This document shows, piece after piece, positions 18,093-29,555 of a DNA stretch of 64,000 nt; the stretch's first letter is position 1, and the number at the start of each line of letters is the position of its first letter. Both the position numbers and the translations under genes were made by a program. The notes beneath the pieces are model-generated. The model did not search any database and was not told the origin of the DNA. It saw only the letters and a program-made list of their open reading frames with translations. The stretch covers positions 185,648 to 249,647 of the forward strand of contig CAUYUJ010015273.1 of assembly GCA_963575745.1 (NCBI GenBank), given 5' to 3'. This DNA comes from Prorocentrum cordatum. Taxonomy: Eukaryota > Sar > Dinophyceae > Prorocentrales > Prorocentraceae.

Positions 18093-18335
18093 CATATCCT
18101 CGGAGGTCTAGGCTTGCTTCAGCATTGTCTAACTCATTCTCGTCCCCACTGGGCCGCGGTATTTCAGCCCCACCAGTCCACCCTCCTATAGGTGGGGATA
18201 AGCCTCGCGACACTCGAAGGTGCAGGCATACGTCCCCATCTACGTGGGCAAGGTGGCCAGTGGGGCCAAGGCCACGCCAGCGGGGATTGGGATCGGTTGA
18301 ACGATGCTTAGTGCTTGTGCCTCTTGTTGTCCTTC
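18093..18335 (+). repeat. Dispersed repeat family J, forward copy
   Basis: GGAGGTCTAGGCTTGCTTCA, GTATTTCAGCCCCACCAGTC and CGTCCCCATCTACGTGGGCA. It matches the reverse complement of 61470-61735 at roughly 85% by eye. Both copies keep a frame that reads GISAPPV and SPSTWA-x(2)-PVGP-x-PRQ. Confidence 0.65.
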
Positions 18336-18484
18336 AGAGTAGTACTATTGTGGCCCGAGAGCGGCCCGTGGAGGCCTACATCGAGGAAAACAGCTCAGAT
18401 GGAACAAGTCGTATCGTCGGAGATCGGAGCAGCCCGAGCGTTTTTTGGCGGTCTCGGGGCCCAGCGGGGCCCCCATAGGCTGAA

Positions 18485-18572
18485 AACAAAAACAACACCA
18501 CCAACAACACCAACAACAACAACAACAACAACAACAACAGCAGCAGCAGCAGCAGCAACAACAACAACGGCC
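18485..18572. repeat. (CAA)n/(CAG)n microsatellite
   Basis: CAACAACAACACC-type units passing to CAGCAG and back to CAACAA. Confidence 0.9.
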
Positions 18573-18639
18573 CATGAAATTCTCAATGCGTTGGAGGTCT
18601 GGGTTGCTGTTCCTCCACAAGGACTGGAGCCTGTCGCAG

Positions 18640-18906
18640 TTCTACCCCGAGGATCGGCGGCGCGCCCGGGAGGGGAACTGGAAAGGGGCAGGCTTTCTCG
18701 GAAAGCGGCAGGGCTTCTTCGAAGCCCCGCCAACCTCCTGGGAGGCCGCTTGTGTCTTCGGAAAGGGGCTCAGGTGATGTGCCGATTTTCCACCACCGCT
18801 ACCACAGGTATGATAGGGAAGGGGGAGGGGGAGGGGGAGGGGGAGGGGGAGGAGGAGGAGGAGGAGGAGGAGGAGGAGGAGGAGGAGGAGGAGGAGGAGG
18901 AGGAGG
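18640..18906. repeat. Dispersed repeat with (GGGGGA)n-(GGA)n array
   Basis: Left part 18690-18775 is an inverted relative of 11445-11550. The array at 18815-18906 again changes from GGGGGA to GGA. Confidence 0.55.
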
Positions 18907-19119
18907 AATCCGCATGCCCGAATGGCTTTTGGGCGGCAGCCATCACGGTGCAGCGCCCGCAAGAGGGCGCCCGCTTGCCCCAAACCATATCACCTACTTA
19001 CGCATCCCATTTTCTGAGGTGTGAGGACCACTGCCACTTCCACTGCAACATCCACCACAGAACCCTCGTGGCACAGACGCGACTGCCAACAACGAGCAGC
19101 ACCACGAACGCTACTCAGT

Positions 19120-21062
19120 GCTGCAGCTGCACGGGGTCTTTCGAAACACACCTCAGCGCCCAACAGCCACCACGACATCCACCTCAAGCTCCCGCAATGG
19201 CCGCCTCATGGGGAACGCCTGCGAGTGGATCGGAAACTGCGCCGCCACCCTGGGGATCGACATCGAGCCGCACTCCAAGCAGAGGGCCGACACTGCGATC
19301 TACCCTGCTGACGAATGGGGCAGGCGCCTAGAGCTGGAGGGACAATCATTGGACGGAGCTGTGGGCCAGCTACCACCCGGACACGTTTTGGAACGAGGGC
19401 CACAGCGGCAAATGCACAAACGGTAAGCATTAGGTCGACGTTCACGAGCATGACAACCGCAACCAGATGGGCATTCACAACAACAACGAAGACAAGGGGA
19501 AGGCCAACGCACAATCCGAACAAGACAACGCGCCCGAGGACTACAAACACCCAGGACCACAAACACCACATCGCCAACGTGATCACCAATGTCATGCCGA
19601 CGAGGGAGGTAAGCGCAATCCGAAGGCCCGATTGGGAGCTGCCGCCCAATGGCCCCGAGCTCAAAGGCGACTGGAAAAAATATCAAGCTCACCGAGCAGA
19701 GGCGACCAGCAGCAGCCATTACCAAAAATAATGCTTCAGGACTACCTATTGCAGATGCAGTCGCCCAGATCGCCATTGCCAGCGCCATGGTCCTCAACGG
19801 AACGCCCCCAGCCCAACCAGCCAGGGAAATGGTCGACGCTAAGTGGACCATGGAAGACTACTGCGACCACGCCAAGGCCCACAACAGTCACATCGAGAAA
19901 TACAGGATCGAGCTGGAATGCAAACTCGGCGAGCACGACAACTTGCAGCGCGACGTCTGCATTGTCAGGGGTGACATCTGCACCGACGCAGGCGTCGCTG
20001 ATGGCGAAGCCGAAGGACTACGCATGGACTTGTTACAGAGAGGGGCGTCTACGCCAGTTCCCAGAAAGCGAGTGAGGGCGTGGGAGGTGGCGGAGGGGCA
20101 AGACGTCGGCATGCTACTCAATGCCCCGAGACAGGACAGCCAACGAGCGGCCCGCGGCACCAAGAACAAGTGCGACGCCAACGCCGAGATCCACGCCCTC
20201 GAACAAATCTACGAGCAGCAGAAGGAATCGCACAGGAACACCGTGAAGGGCAACGCAGGGAAGCGGCTCAAACACGCCACTACGAGCTGAAGCACGTGGT
20301 CGACGTCTCGAGAAACGCGAACGGCAAGCTGGCATCATGTCGTGAGCTTCTATCAACTAGGCACATCCCAGCCCTCGTCAGGACGGAGGAGGTGTTCGAG
20401 GCCGTGAAAGCTACCGCAACAGGAACACTTGAACAACTGAACATCGTGACTGCGCTGCGATCCATCAACTACAGAGCGAGCTCAGGAACGCGCAGAAATA
20501 TTTGACTTCGGCAGCCGCGTCGACCGGGCCACGGCGCAACAGCCGCTACGAGAAGTCGGATGGCTGGCCAACGAGAGGCAGACGTACTTCAACATGAGCA
20601 AGGAGGCGCGGCGCGGACCTAGGAAAACAACGACCACGTCGTACTGTAGCACAAGTGGGTGGACGCAGAGGACAGGCGCCAAGACGCCCATGATGTGCTG
20701 CATGCCCAGGAAATACTACATGCCTAGGGAATGCACATGGAAGCGACGATCTGAGCAGTGTCCGTGAGGAGCTCCAACCAAGAGTCGCAGGCATCGAGCG
20801 CCTCGTCAGGAGAAGAAATGCTGAGCAATCCCAACATCACGAGCTATACCTCCTCCGCGCACTGGCTGAGCAGCTAGGCGCATGCCAGCATGATATGCAG
20901 ATTTACCAGCGTGAGGAGGCGGGGTGGAGGGGCACGCGAGAGATGCAGGAGAAACGTGTCGAGTCATCGCAGGAGGAGTACCAGCGCGCCCAACGTGCAG
21001 CCGGGCTCGCTCAGGCCCGTCTGAACGCGGAGGCGGTCGACGCGATCGAGGGGGACCTTTTT
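19120..21062 (+). pseudogene. Coiled-coil protein relic (possible LINE ORF1)
   Basis: Four plus-strand segments in changing frames have coiled-coil-type composition. They are 19649-20290 (MEDYCDHAKAHNSHIEKYRI, EIHALEQIYEQQKESHRN), about 20280-20505 (HYELKHVVDVSRNANGKL), 20765-21062 (EELQPRVAGIERLVRRRNAE, EEYQRAQRAAGLAQARLN) and a leading one near 19200 (MGNACEWIGNCAATLGIDIE). They lie upstream of and co-directional with the LINE at 23-28 kb, so they may be its ORF1. That link is inference; a separate host pseudogene is possible. Confidence 0.35.
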
Positions 21063-22860
21063 TTTGTTGTTTGCCACCTGTCGAGCCCCTGCCCTCGCAG
21101 ACGTATGGCCAGGCAGCCCGATCGCCGATCAACTGGGCCGCCTGGGGCTCCGATGTGCACGGGGCGACGGTCTCGCAGCCAGTTGCACAGGACCATCGTC
21201 GATGCCATCCATCTACCCCGGCCAGAGCTCCGAGAGCGGCGGGTGCAGTGTTGGCGGGGCAACCAGGCAGCGGCGTGCGCGACCGCCCTGCGCCGCGCGC
21301 GTGGGCTCCAGGGTCAATGCCGCCTGGGCAGCCTGCCGACGAATTCATTTCTATCGAGATAGAGACGCCACCGCCGTGGGCCAAAAGAGATGGCGGCATC
21401 GCTGCCGCAGAGGAGATCTCGCCGAAAACCGCCGCGCCACAGTTGAGGTCCATCGGCGCGCCTGGGAGGGGGCCCCCGCCGCCGCTGGCGCGCGAGCACT
21501 TGGCACAGACGATGAGGAGGTCAAGTGCAAGGAGGAAGCGAAGGGCTCCCATCGGCCCCGGCGAGCCCTACCTCATCGTGCAAAACAACATCTGCCGACG
21601 TCGCAACCAGTCATGACGCGGCCCAGAGAAGGGGCTGCCATGGTAACCTACTGACGGATGCACGGTAGCGCGGACCCAACCAGGGTCCGCGTTGCCCTGG
21701 GTGAGTCTGGAGCGCCGCGCTGCGTTGCACTGACGCGTGGCGACGATCCCGCTGAGCCCGTGCGCCCGGCGCCCGCAGCGCCCGCTCCGCATGTGCGGGA
21801 GTTGCTGCGCGTCGCCGCCGCCGTCGGCAGGCCTGACCAACTCGTGGCGGAGTCTGGCCAGTTCTCGTCTGAACGCTTGATCGTGGAAGCGCGCCCATGG
21901 CTGGCAACCGCTGCCAACGCCCCGCAGCAGGCGCTGGCGCCAACCCGCAGGATGAACGCCGATGCCGGCGCGCCAGCACCAGCCAACGACATCGACGACA
22001 TAAGCCACCTACCGCTGATCAGCAGACGAAGACGTGGCCCACCTGGGGGAAGAAGAGGTAGATGACGCCGCGATTCAGGCCACAGGCGAGGCCAAAACCA
22101 TGGGCGTAACCATCCCGCGCGGAGCAGTGCCAGCACGGGAACCGCGGCCATCGCTCGCATGCGCGTCGCAGCTCGACAAGTCGACCAGCCCGGAAAATCA
22201 GGAGACCCCCCCCAGTCGGCCACTACCACGGGGGGCGCAGGCCTCGCGATGGGACTGGCCGAACGGTGGCCAATCGTTGCGTCGTCCATCTCCCGCGTTT
22301 GGGCCCGTTTTGCTCCGCTAGACCGACGGCAGACGCCGCGGGCAACCATCTGCTTCTTCCCATGCCCACTTCTCGGCGCTACCCTTTCCACGGTGAAGCC
22401 GCCCTCGCTTGGCAACCGGCTGCGGCGACAGTTGGCTCGCGCTGACTACCTACTTTCTCCGACTCCCCATCCGCCGCCCCTTGGCGACGGCGCGACCCCT
22501 TTTGTGCGAGCAGCCCCGCGGCCATCGCGCAGCGCATCATTTCGGCGAGCGCAACCGCGACAGGCCGTGCTACGCTGTGGGTCTACAGCAACGCAGGGCC
22601 CCGCGGCCCGCCGTGGCTTCCTCGCCCACGCGTGCCATTCAACCGACGTGCCGCGAGAGTGCGAGGTACATTAGATCAGTGGATAGAGCCCCCTCATGCG
22701 CCCCCGTGGCGGGGGCCTCAACAACCGGCTGCGAGCTGGGGCCGCCAGGGGTGGCGGCTCGAAGAGCATCCTTTGAATTGGTCTGGAGGCCCTCGCTCAA
22801 CCTTCGCTCCCTTCTGGCCCGACTCCGAGTTGCCCCCGCCCCCCCCGCCATTCACATCTA
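21063..22860 (+). other. GC-rich, coding-like but unrecognised
   Basis: Open frames of 120-255 codons exist on both strands. Plus-strand pieces are Pro/Ala/Arg-rich (for example APRAAGAVLAGQPGSGVRD). No domain is recognised. It could be the linker of a long LINE polyprotein. Confidence 0.3.
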
Positions 22861-23484
22861 ACAAATTCAACGCCGACGCCGACATCCTCAAAGCCGACGC
22901 CGAGGACAGCGCGAACACCGCGGGCGCCAACACCGACGAAGCCAACGTCAACGGCACGACCGACCACCGCATCGACATCGCTGCTAAAACCTCCATGGAC
23001 ACCGCGCCAGAGGCGAACGCATCCAGCAGTGGAAAGGCTTCCGCTACCATGCAGATCTTAGTGAAGACGCTCACGGGCAAGATCATTACGATCGATGACT
23101 GACGTGGCAGCAGGGGACATGATCTACATTGTTAAGATGAAGATACAGGATAAAGAAAACCTCCCCGCGGACTCACAGCGTCTACTATTTGCAGGACGCC
23201 AGCTGGCGGACGAATGCGCTCTAACGGATTGCCGCATCCATCGTGAGGCGACGCTGCACCTCACCCTCAGTCTCCATGGTGGTGGGCCAGCCACGTTGCT
23301 CACGGGGCACCCAGGAGTGCCGCAGCCACTTGGGCTGGGCCCGCCTGCGCCCGCGGCAGAGTCACTAGCTTCTGAATCGGATGAGTCGCGGGCTGCTCGC
23401 ATCAATCCGCCGGGGGTTGCTAGAATTTCAGCAGATACCCCCGCTCTTCCAAGTGCAGGCGAGACACAGTACGACGGGGCGTAG
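22861..23484 (+). pseudogene. Ubiquitin-like domain embedded in the LINE 5' coding region, frameshifted
   Basis: An Asp/Ala/Asn-rich stretch leads without a stop into MQILVKTLTGKIITIDD (23049-23099) and then a stop. The next frame continues VKMKIQDKENLP, SQRLLFAGRQLADECALT and TLHLTLSLHGGG (to 23283). These are the successive strands of ubiquitin, ending in the Gly-Gly pair used by deubiquitinases. A Pro/Ser-rich linker follows to a TAG at 23482. The fold, hydrophobic patch and GG suggest a once-cleavable fusion. One frameshift near 23090-23100 breaks it. Confidence 0.75.
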
Positions 23485-24021
23485 CAGGAGGACGACGGCA
23501 TGGAAGCAACGCAGGAGCCCACGGAGCTCTCACAGGCAACGCCATCTTTGTCTCAAGCAGGAGCCATGTCTGCGCTCCCCCCTCATCCCTCCCAGAATGA
23601 TCCGTGGGAGCAGCAGGTCGTATGGGGTGCTGGAGGACCACGTGCTGCTCCTCGCTGACAAAATTGCGGCACCACGGTTAGCACAATGGCAGAATACGGG
23701 CACACAGTTTGGATTACATCGGAGGAGGCTTGACTTCATAGGTAAATGGCGCTTGATTGAATCCATATCATCATTTGCCATGTGAGCGACTTGGAATTTG
23801 CTCGGGCCATGTGCCCTTACCCGACACACGCTGGTAGAGGCGCAGGCACGGCTCGCCGTCACCTTGCTAAAGGCTGCAGGCAGCCGACACTGTGGCACAG
23901 AGCTAGAGAATCAATGCTGGAGCTGGACGACGAGTTTCCGGGATGATAGAAGGAAGTGCGTCGAACTCCCTCCTACTCTTCACAAAAACCGGAAGAAACG
24001 CTCGCCTGATCCAGTTCTTCG

Positions 24022-25325
24022 GTGCCGGGAGGTGGAGAAGCCCTTCTTCGACGCACTCAGCTCGCGCGTGCTACCGGGGACATTATCAAGGTGGCGCTGC
24101 AGGTCTCCAACCACCAACTTCTGGACCTCAGCGACACGCGCAACTTGATGTTAGCGACAGACGCGCGGAGTCTGCAAGACACTATCTGCAATAATCCACA
24201 ACAAGGTGCGGCGAAACTTGGCAGTGGGGGTCCCGCCCCTTCCTCCGCCCCCGCCCCTCCCCATGGGCCTGCCCCCGCCGGCCCCCATGCGCGCGCTCGT
24301 CCCTCTGCCCGACTGGGCAGTGCATTCGCTGCGGAACCGGGGGCCCTCTCGACGGATGGTGTCATTCAGCCAAGGGGCAGCTGCAATACTAATTCGCATA
24401 TCGCCAGACGCATGCAGAACGCGGACTACTGGTGCGTGGTATATGCCGGGGAATTCACGACGATGCAGGCGGGGTCACAACTTCCTGTATACCTTGCTCC
24501 GGTACTGCCTCCCTCCAGCATGCTCGCCACCGTGGCGCCGGCATCCGACGCTGCACCTCCGCTCTGGGCTCCGAGCCGGTCGACGGCGCCTGGTTCGCGT
24601 CAAGCCCCGCTTCCTTATTCTGGGGGCTACAGAGGTGCAACGTGGAATGCAGCAGGTCTTTTAGCTTGCGACGTGGACGTGCAGCAACGCAAGAGAGGAC
24701 ATTTCTTCACATTGGTACGGAATCATGATATTGTTCACGTGCAAGAAACACATGGTACTTCAGGATCGGCTGCAGCGGTCGAGCTACCGCCTGAAATTCA
24801 AGCTCGCGCAATAGGATTTCCTGCATAGATTTCACGGACGAGTCGGGGAGATATTATGCCAGGCCGCATGGCCGCGCTACATTTGCGCGGTCCGACGGGC
24901 GACATGTCAGTGGTTACGGTTTATTTTCCATCGGGCCTCCGGGCTACTGCCGACGGGGCGACGACGCGGGGGAAGCTCCGAGATCTGGTCCGCTCTCGCC
25001 CCGGCGTCTTGTGGGTAGTCGCTGGGGACTTCAAGTAGGTCGCCAAAGACATCGACCGCTTCTGTTCGGATTCTCAACGCGCCGCGGGGCACCGGGGCGC
25101 GCAGGAAGAGACCTGTTGGCACGACGTACTTGGGGCACCTTTGGGATTGCGGGGTCAGGCAGCCGTGGCGCGCAGGTCGGAGTCCAGCCGTTAGCGCATC
25201 GACAGGATCTATGCAATTCATCACACATCGGATTTCTTCGGGTCTTCCATCTTTGCCACTGCCCTGTCTTGGCCAACGGGCGCGTCGGACCACCGGCCTA
25301 TGTTCCATGGCCATCGCGTTGCTGA
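24022..25325 (+). pseudogene. APE-type endonuclease domain of the LINE
   Basis: One frame with three stops. ATWNAAGLLA and HDIVHVQETHG (metal-binding Glu in QET) precede a TAG at 24826. MSVVTVYFPSG and WVVAGDFK follow; the usual GDFN Asn is Lys. After TAGs at 25036 and 25192 come RIDRIYAIHH and TGASDHRPMF, the C-terminal SDH box. The domain would nick target DNA to prime reverse transcription. Stops make it inactive as it stands. Confidence 0.65.
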
Positions 25326-26840
25326 TTCCGAACATAGTTTGCAGCGCGCAGACTGGCCCAAACGCGTTGCGCGCGAATTCCAACAACAGGTGCGCCGCGA
25401 CGTGGAAACCGGCCGCCCGACAGATCCAATCCACGCGCTTTCGGTGATGAAGCGCTCCATGTATGCAGCGTGCCAGGCCATCGTCAACACTCGGAGCGGA
25501 AAGGCATATTTCACTGATGGGCCGGATCCGACTTCGCCAGCAACAGCTTTCCGATTTATCGCGAACGTCGCAAGCGGCGTCGTCTCGACCACCGCAGCGT
25601 TGAACAGCAGATTGCCGAAGGAGTGGGTGAAAGAGGTACTTCCGCCCAGGGTGAACTTGGCCGACGCCCTCTTGAATCTGAGAGCTCTTACCACGAAGCT
25701 TGTGAAGAACGAGATATTTCGAGACGCGCGGAATATGCAATCCAAAGCGGACAGCACGGACGAGCACATCGTGATATTCCAGCGGAACTCGCTCAACAGC
25801 CGGCTGGCGAAGCTTACCTTGAAGACACGAAACGCGGGGTTGGGTGCTATGGGGTCTGACACCGGGGACATCTACGCGGACTCCGGGCATATCGCCGACC
25901 TCCTTTGTGAGCATGGGTCCCGTGTTTTCCGAAATAGGGAGCTAGATGCGGCGAAAATGCAGGCTTGGCTGCGTTGCGCCAGACAGGCCGGGGCGGGCCG
26001 CATTGAGGCAGAGCCTGGGGCGTGGAAGTTGCGAAAACGGGATGTCGCGCGGGCTCTACGCAATGCTGGGAACTCCAGACCTGGGCCAGACCTGGCCCCA
26101 CTCGAGGCGCGGAGGTGCCTGGGCCCGCTGGGCGCGCATGTTCTTTGGGAAGCTGGGCGCCCCCATAGAAGGCGGCCTTGCCGCAGGCGCCCCCGAGCAC
26201 GACGCTTTCAACGAGTCCTTGTTTGCGTGGCTTCCCAAGCAGCCCGTGCGCGCGGGAAGCGACGGCGCGAACATCTACAAGGCCGGATCATGTCGACCGC
26301 TATCAATAGCGAATACCGACAGTAGATTCATCGCAAGCGCCTACATATTAAGGTGGGAACCGCTCATTTCGCCCGCAGCCAGCCCGAGCCAACGAGGTTT
26401 CATGCCAGGGAGATCAGTGTTACGTACTGTGGTAGTGATTGAACACGAGGCCATGCGCGCGTCCATGCTGCGCGGCGACCCTGCCATCGTGCTGCATGAT
26501 TTTGCAGCGGCTTTCCCAAGTGTTTCCCGGGCGTGCCTGATGGCTTCAGCTGCAGCGGCCGGGCTCCCAGGCGCGGTAATGAGCGCATTGCGTTCGCTGT
26601 GCGACAACGCCGTGGGAATACTGGTAGCGCGCGGCCACGTGTGCGCGCGGGTGCCAATGGCGGCTGGCATTCGGCAGGGTTGCCCTTGATCGCCGCTTGT
26701 GTTTGCACTGGCGTCCGACGGCTTGCTGCGGGTGCTTGCGCGCCGCCCCCCTGCGGCAACCGCGCGTGCTTTCGCAGACGACGCAGCGATGGTCCTGCAA
26801 TCGTGGCGGAGAGATGCGAAGAGGGTCTTCCGTCTTTTTT
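25300..26840 (+). pseudogene. Reverse transcriptase domain of the LINE
   Basis: The first frame reads KLRKRDVARALRNAGNSRPG. After a shift near 26105 the second frame reads FNESLFAWLPKQP, CRPLSIANTDSRFIASAY, RGFMPGRSV, LHDFAAAFPSVSRA (motif A, Asp and Phe kept) and AAGIRQGCP. A TGA at 26687-26689 replaces the Leu of the GCPLSP box, and the same frame then runs SPLVFALASDGLL to RAFADDAAMVL (motif C, FADD). All RT core motifs are therefore still readable. Confidence 0.75.
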
Positions 26841-28246
26841 TATGCGTTTTCTTTGGCATCTGGTCCGGGGCTGAACTTCGGGAAGACGGTGGCGATGCCG
26901 CTGTGGGAGGAGAACCCAGAGCACATCAAGGAATCCTTTCTCCTGGACCCAGCAATGCCGCGCATAGAATGGGCTTCAACGAGCAAGTATCTAGGATTTT
27001 ACATTGGCCCAGGCAAAGAGCACCGTTCTTGCAAAAAAAAATGCCAAATGCGAAGCTCGACTGCTTGAATGGCCTTGGAGCGAGATGGGCCTACGCCCCG
27101 CGCTTCAGACTGGCAATGCCTACGTGCTCCCCGTGCTGCTATGCGTCGCTCAGCTGGAGAAGCCCCCGGGTCACCTGGGCCGCCCAGAAGTGTGGGCGGT
27201 GCGGCGGGTGGCTCCAGGACCAGGGTAATGGTGCGCGCCTGCAGACCTTCACCGCGGACCAGGATTTGGGTTGGCATGACGGCTTCGCCCACTGATAGCG
27301 ACTTGCGAGGCAGCAGTGCTTCGAGTGCACGCATGGGAGGGCGAGCGGCGCACGAACGGAATCAACTGGGAGGGCTTGAAGGAAGCGTTTGCTCTGGCCA
27401 GACGCTACACGACGCGCTATTCCAGACTAGCAACAGGGCACGCTCGGTATGATTCTCATGCGCCGACTATGATGGAAAAGCTCGCCAGTTCTGCTGCGGA
27501 CCGCCAAGCCAGCATGGCCTGTGCAAGGAGAGATATCACTGGCGTGCCAGTGGGGCCACTGACGGAACAAGCGGAAAGGCGATACCGCAAGGGTATGCAG
27601 AACTGGTTTGCCCGAAAATTGCTGGACCACGACGGCTTCTGCCCAGAAATGCGACTCCGACACAAAGCTTCGCGTTGGCGTTTCGAGGGTCTGCCTGGGA
27701 CCAACGGCGAGGTGCATCCACAGGAATTTGCAACGATTGAAAGCCATCGCCCCGCCAAGAGTACGAGCAGCTGTGTTAAGCGCCTTGTTCGATCGATGCA
27801 CTACTGACCGGCGCATGCGGTTACTGCGCGCTACCAACGGCGGCTGCCGGCTTGGGTGCCCGCGTTGTGCCCAATATTCTCTCGAACGCTACGTGCATTG
27901 CGGGGTCATCCAACACTGGGCCGAGAGGGGGCTCCCGCAGGCGCCCACGCAGCGCCCAACAGAGCAATGGATGCTGGCAGCACGGATGAACGATGAGCAG
28001 CTTGGGCGCAATGCAATCGTGGTGTACGTGGCGTATCGCACCACTCAACGCTTGCGTCACCCGAACGGAGCGACACCGGAATCTATTCGACATTGTATCA
28101 AACAAATGTTCCACGAGGCGGTGCGTGATTCTGGTCCTGTGCGGACTGTTACAGGCGGTGCTCCAGTACCTCGACAACGCAGGCGCCAGGCTCCTGGCGG
28201 TGCTCCAACACCTCGACAACGGAGGCGCCGGGCTGCACCCCAGTAG
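26840..28246 (+). pseudogene. LINE RT thumb and Cys-rich C-terminus
   Basis: After a shift at the T-run 26834-26841 the sequence reads GLNFGKTVAMPLWEENPE and STSKYLGFYIGPGKE. A second shift occurs at the A-run 27033-27041. Later frames give NGINWEGLKEAFALARRY and CRLGCPRCAQYSLERYVHCG, the C-x3-C-x2-C...H-x-C knuckle typical of this end of LINE proteins. The frame closes at 28246 in an Arg/Pro-rich tail made by a 42-bp duplication. Confidence 0.6.
28154..28240 (+). repeat. 42-bp direct duplication in the LINE C-terminus
   Basis: GGCGGTGCTCCAGTACCTCG starts at 28154 and, with small changes, at 28196. It is in frame (14 residues, GGAPVPRQRRRQAP then GGAPTPRQRRRRAA). Confidence 0.8.
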
Positions 28247-28329
28247 TTTCACGTGTGGTACCAGGACGGACAAGTTTTTTTTCTTCTTTGTGTTTCTCCT
28301 TCTTCGCTCTTCGTGCACCCATACCATCC

Positions 28330-28915
28330 ACTTCCACGCCACCAGCCTGTGCAGACTACGTCGTCCCAGCAGCATGTGCAGAACTCACTGTGCGCCCCAT
28401 GCCGTCCACCTCCACTCCACCAGCTTGTGCAGACTGCGTGCTTCCAGAAGTATGTGCAGACTTCACCGAGCGCCCATGCCGTACACCTCCACTCCGCCAG
28501 CTTGTGCAGACTACGTGCTTCCAGCAGCATGTGCAGACCCCACCGAACACCCATGCCATCTACCTCCACGCCACCAGCTTGTGCAGACTACCTCGTCCCA
28601 GCAGCATGTGCAGACCCCAGTGTGCGCCCATTCCGTCCACTTCCACACCACCAGCTTGTGCAGACTACGTCGTCCCAGCAGCAGGTGCAGACGTCACCGA
28701 GCGTCCAGCTTGTGCAGACTACGTGCTTCCAGCAGCATGTGCAGACCCCACCGAACACCCATGCCATCCCCCATCAAACCACCAGCTTGTGTAGACTACG
28801 GGACCCCAGCAGCATGTGCAGACCCCACTGTGCGCCCATGCCGCCCACCTCCACACCGCCAGCTTGTGCAGACTACGTCGTCCCAGCAGCATGTGCAGAC
28901 CACCCCGGGGGGCCC
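28330..28915. repeat. 77-bp tandem minisatellite, about 8 units
   Basis: GTGCAGACTACG markers start at about 28350, 28428, 28505, 28582, 28659, 28713, 28790 and 28867, a 77-bp step with one 54-bp short unit. Each unit holds CCAGCAGCATGTGCAGAC. Because 77 is not a multiple of three, all frames cycle through the same peptides, which creates a 397-codon open frame that is not a gene. Confidence 0.85.
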
Positions 28916-29149
28916 ATCCCTGCCACTGGCCGCGCCTCCATTGCCATATCTTGCACTCACGTCCATCACCATCGCCATGGATGTCGTCATATACATATAC
29001 GGTGCGTACACTGTTTGGGTTCCACACGGTGGACCGACAGGGGGGCGATTGGGATCGGCCGGACACGTGTGAAATGCGAGTTACTCAATATGACCATCCA
29101 GACCGTTACTCGACAAGTGCACAGGCGTCGTGTTTCCACATGCGGGCTC

Positions 29150-29555
29150 CCTCCTCGACCAGCTCACCGACTCCGTTGCCGACCAGCTCGCCGACTTCAG
29201 CGCCGACCAGCTCACCGACTCCTGCATCGACCAGCCGACTCCCGCGCCGACCAGATCGCGGCCTGCCGCACCGAGCAACTTGCTGGCTGTCTCATCGACC
29301 AGCTTTCCGACTTCCGCGCCGACCAGATCGCGGCCTGCCGCGTCGACCACGTTATCTGCTCCCTCATCGGCCGGTTCACCTGCTCTCCGACTCCGGCGCC
29401 GACCAGATCGAGGCCTGCCGCACCGACCAGCTTGCTGGCTTCCTGATCGACCAGCTCTTCGACCCCGGTGCCGACCAGATCGCGGCCTGCCGAACCGACC
29501 ATCTTGCCGGCTCCCTCATCGGCCAGCTCACCGACTCCCGCACCGACTCCCGCAC
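29150..29555. repeat. 24/72-bp tandem repeat
   Basis: A 24-bp word like GCCGACCAGCTCACCGACTC is repeated, then organised into 72-80 bp units marked GACCAGATCG at 29249, 29321, 29401 and 29473. It reads as 8-residue repeats such as ADQLADFS and RADQIAACRTEQLAG in different frames. Confidence 0.75.

Larger units (their letters stand above)
23049..28246 (+). mobile_element. LINE-type retrotransposon with ubiquitin-like, endonuclease and RT domains
   Basis: Co-directional domains in order: ubiquitin-like, linker, apurinic-type endonuclease, reverse transcriptase and Cys-rich C-terminus. In-frame stops lie at about 23482, 24826, 25036, 25192 and 26687, with frameshifts near 23095, 26105, 26838 and 27037. 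No LTRs are seen. The 5' end is undefined and may reach the coiled-coil relics at 19-21 kb. The 3' end is followed by a 77-bp minisatellite. Confidence 0.65.

Noticed and set aside
22861-23484. Ubiquitin match as a functional host polyubiquitin gene
   Set aside because: Single unit, frameshifted, embedded in a longer low-complexity frame and next to LINE domains; not tandem ubiquitin units.
24907-25914. 335-codon minus-strand frame
   Set aside because: It overlaps the recognised endonuclease/RT coding region of the plus-strand LINE and has no motif; a shadow frame.
28253-29446. 397-codon plus-strand open frame
   Set aside because: It runs through a 77-bp minisatellite and a 24-bp repeat; the frame is open because of repeat composition and crosses unrelated repeats.
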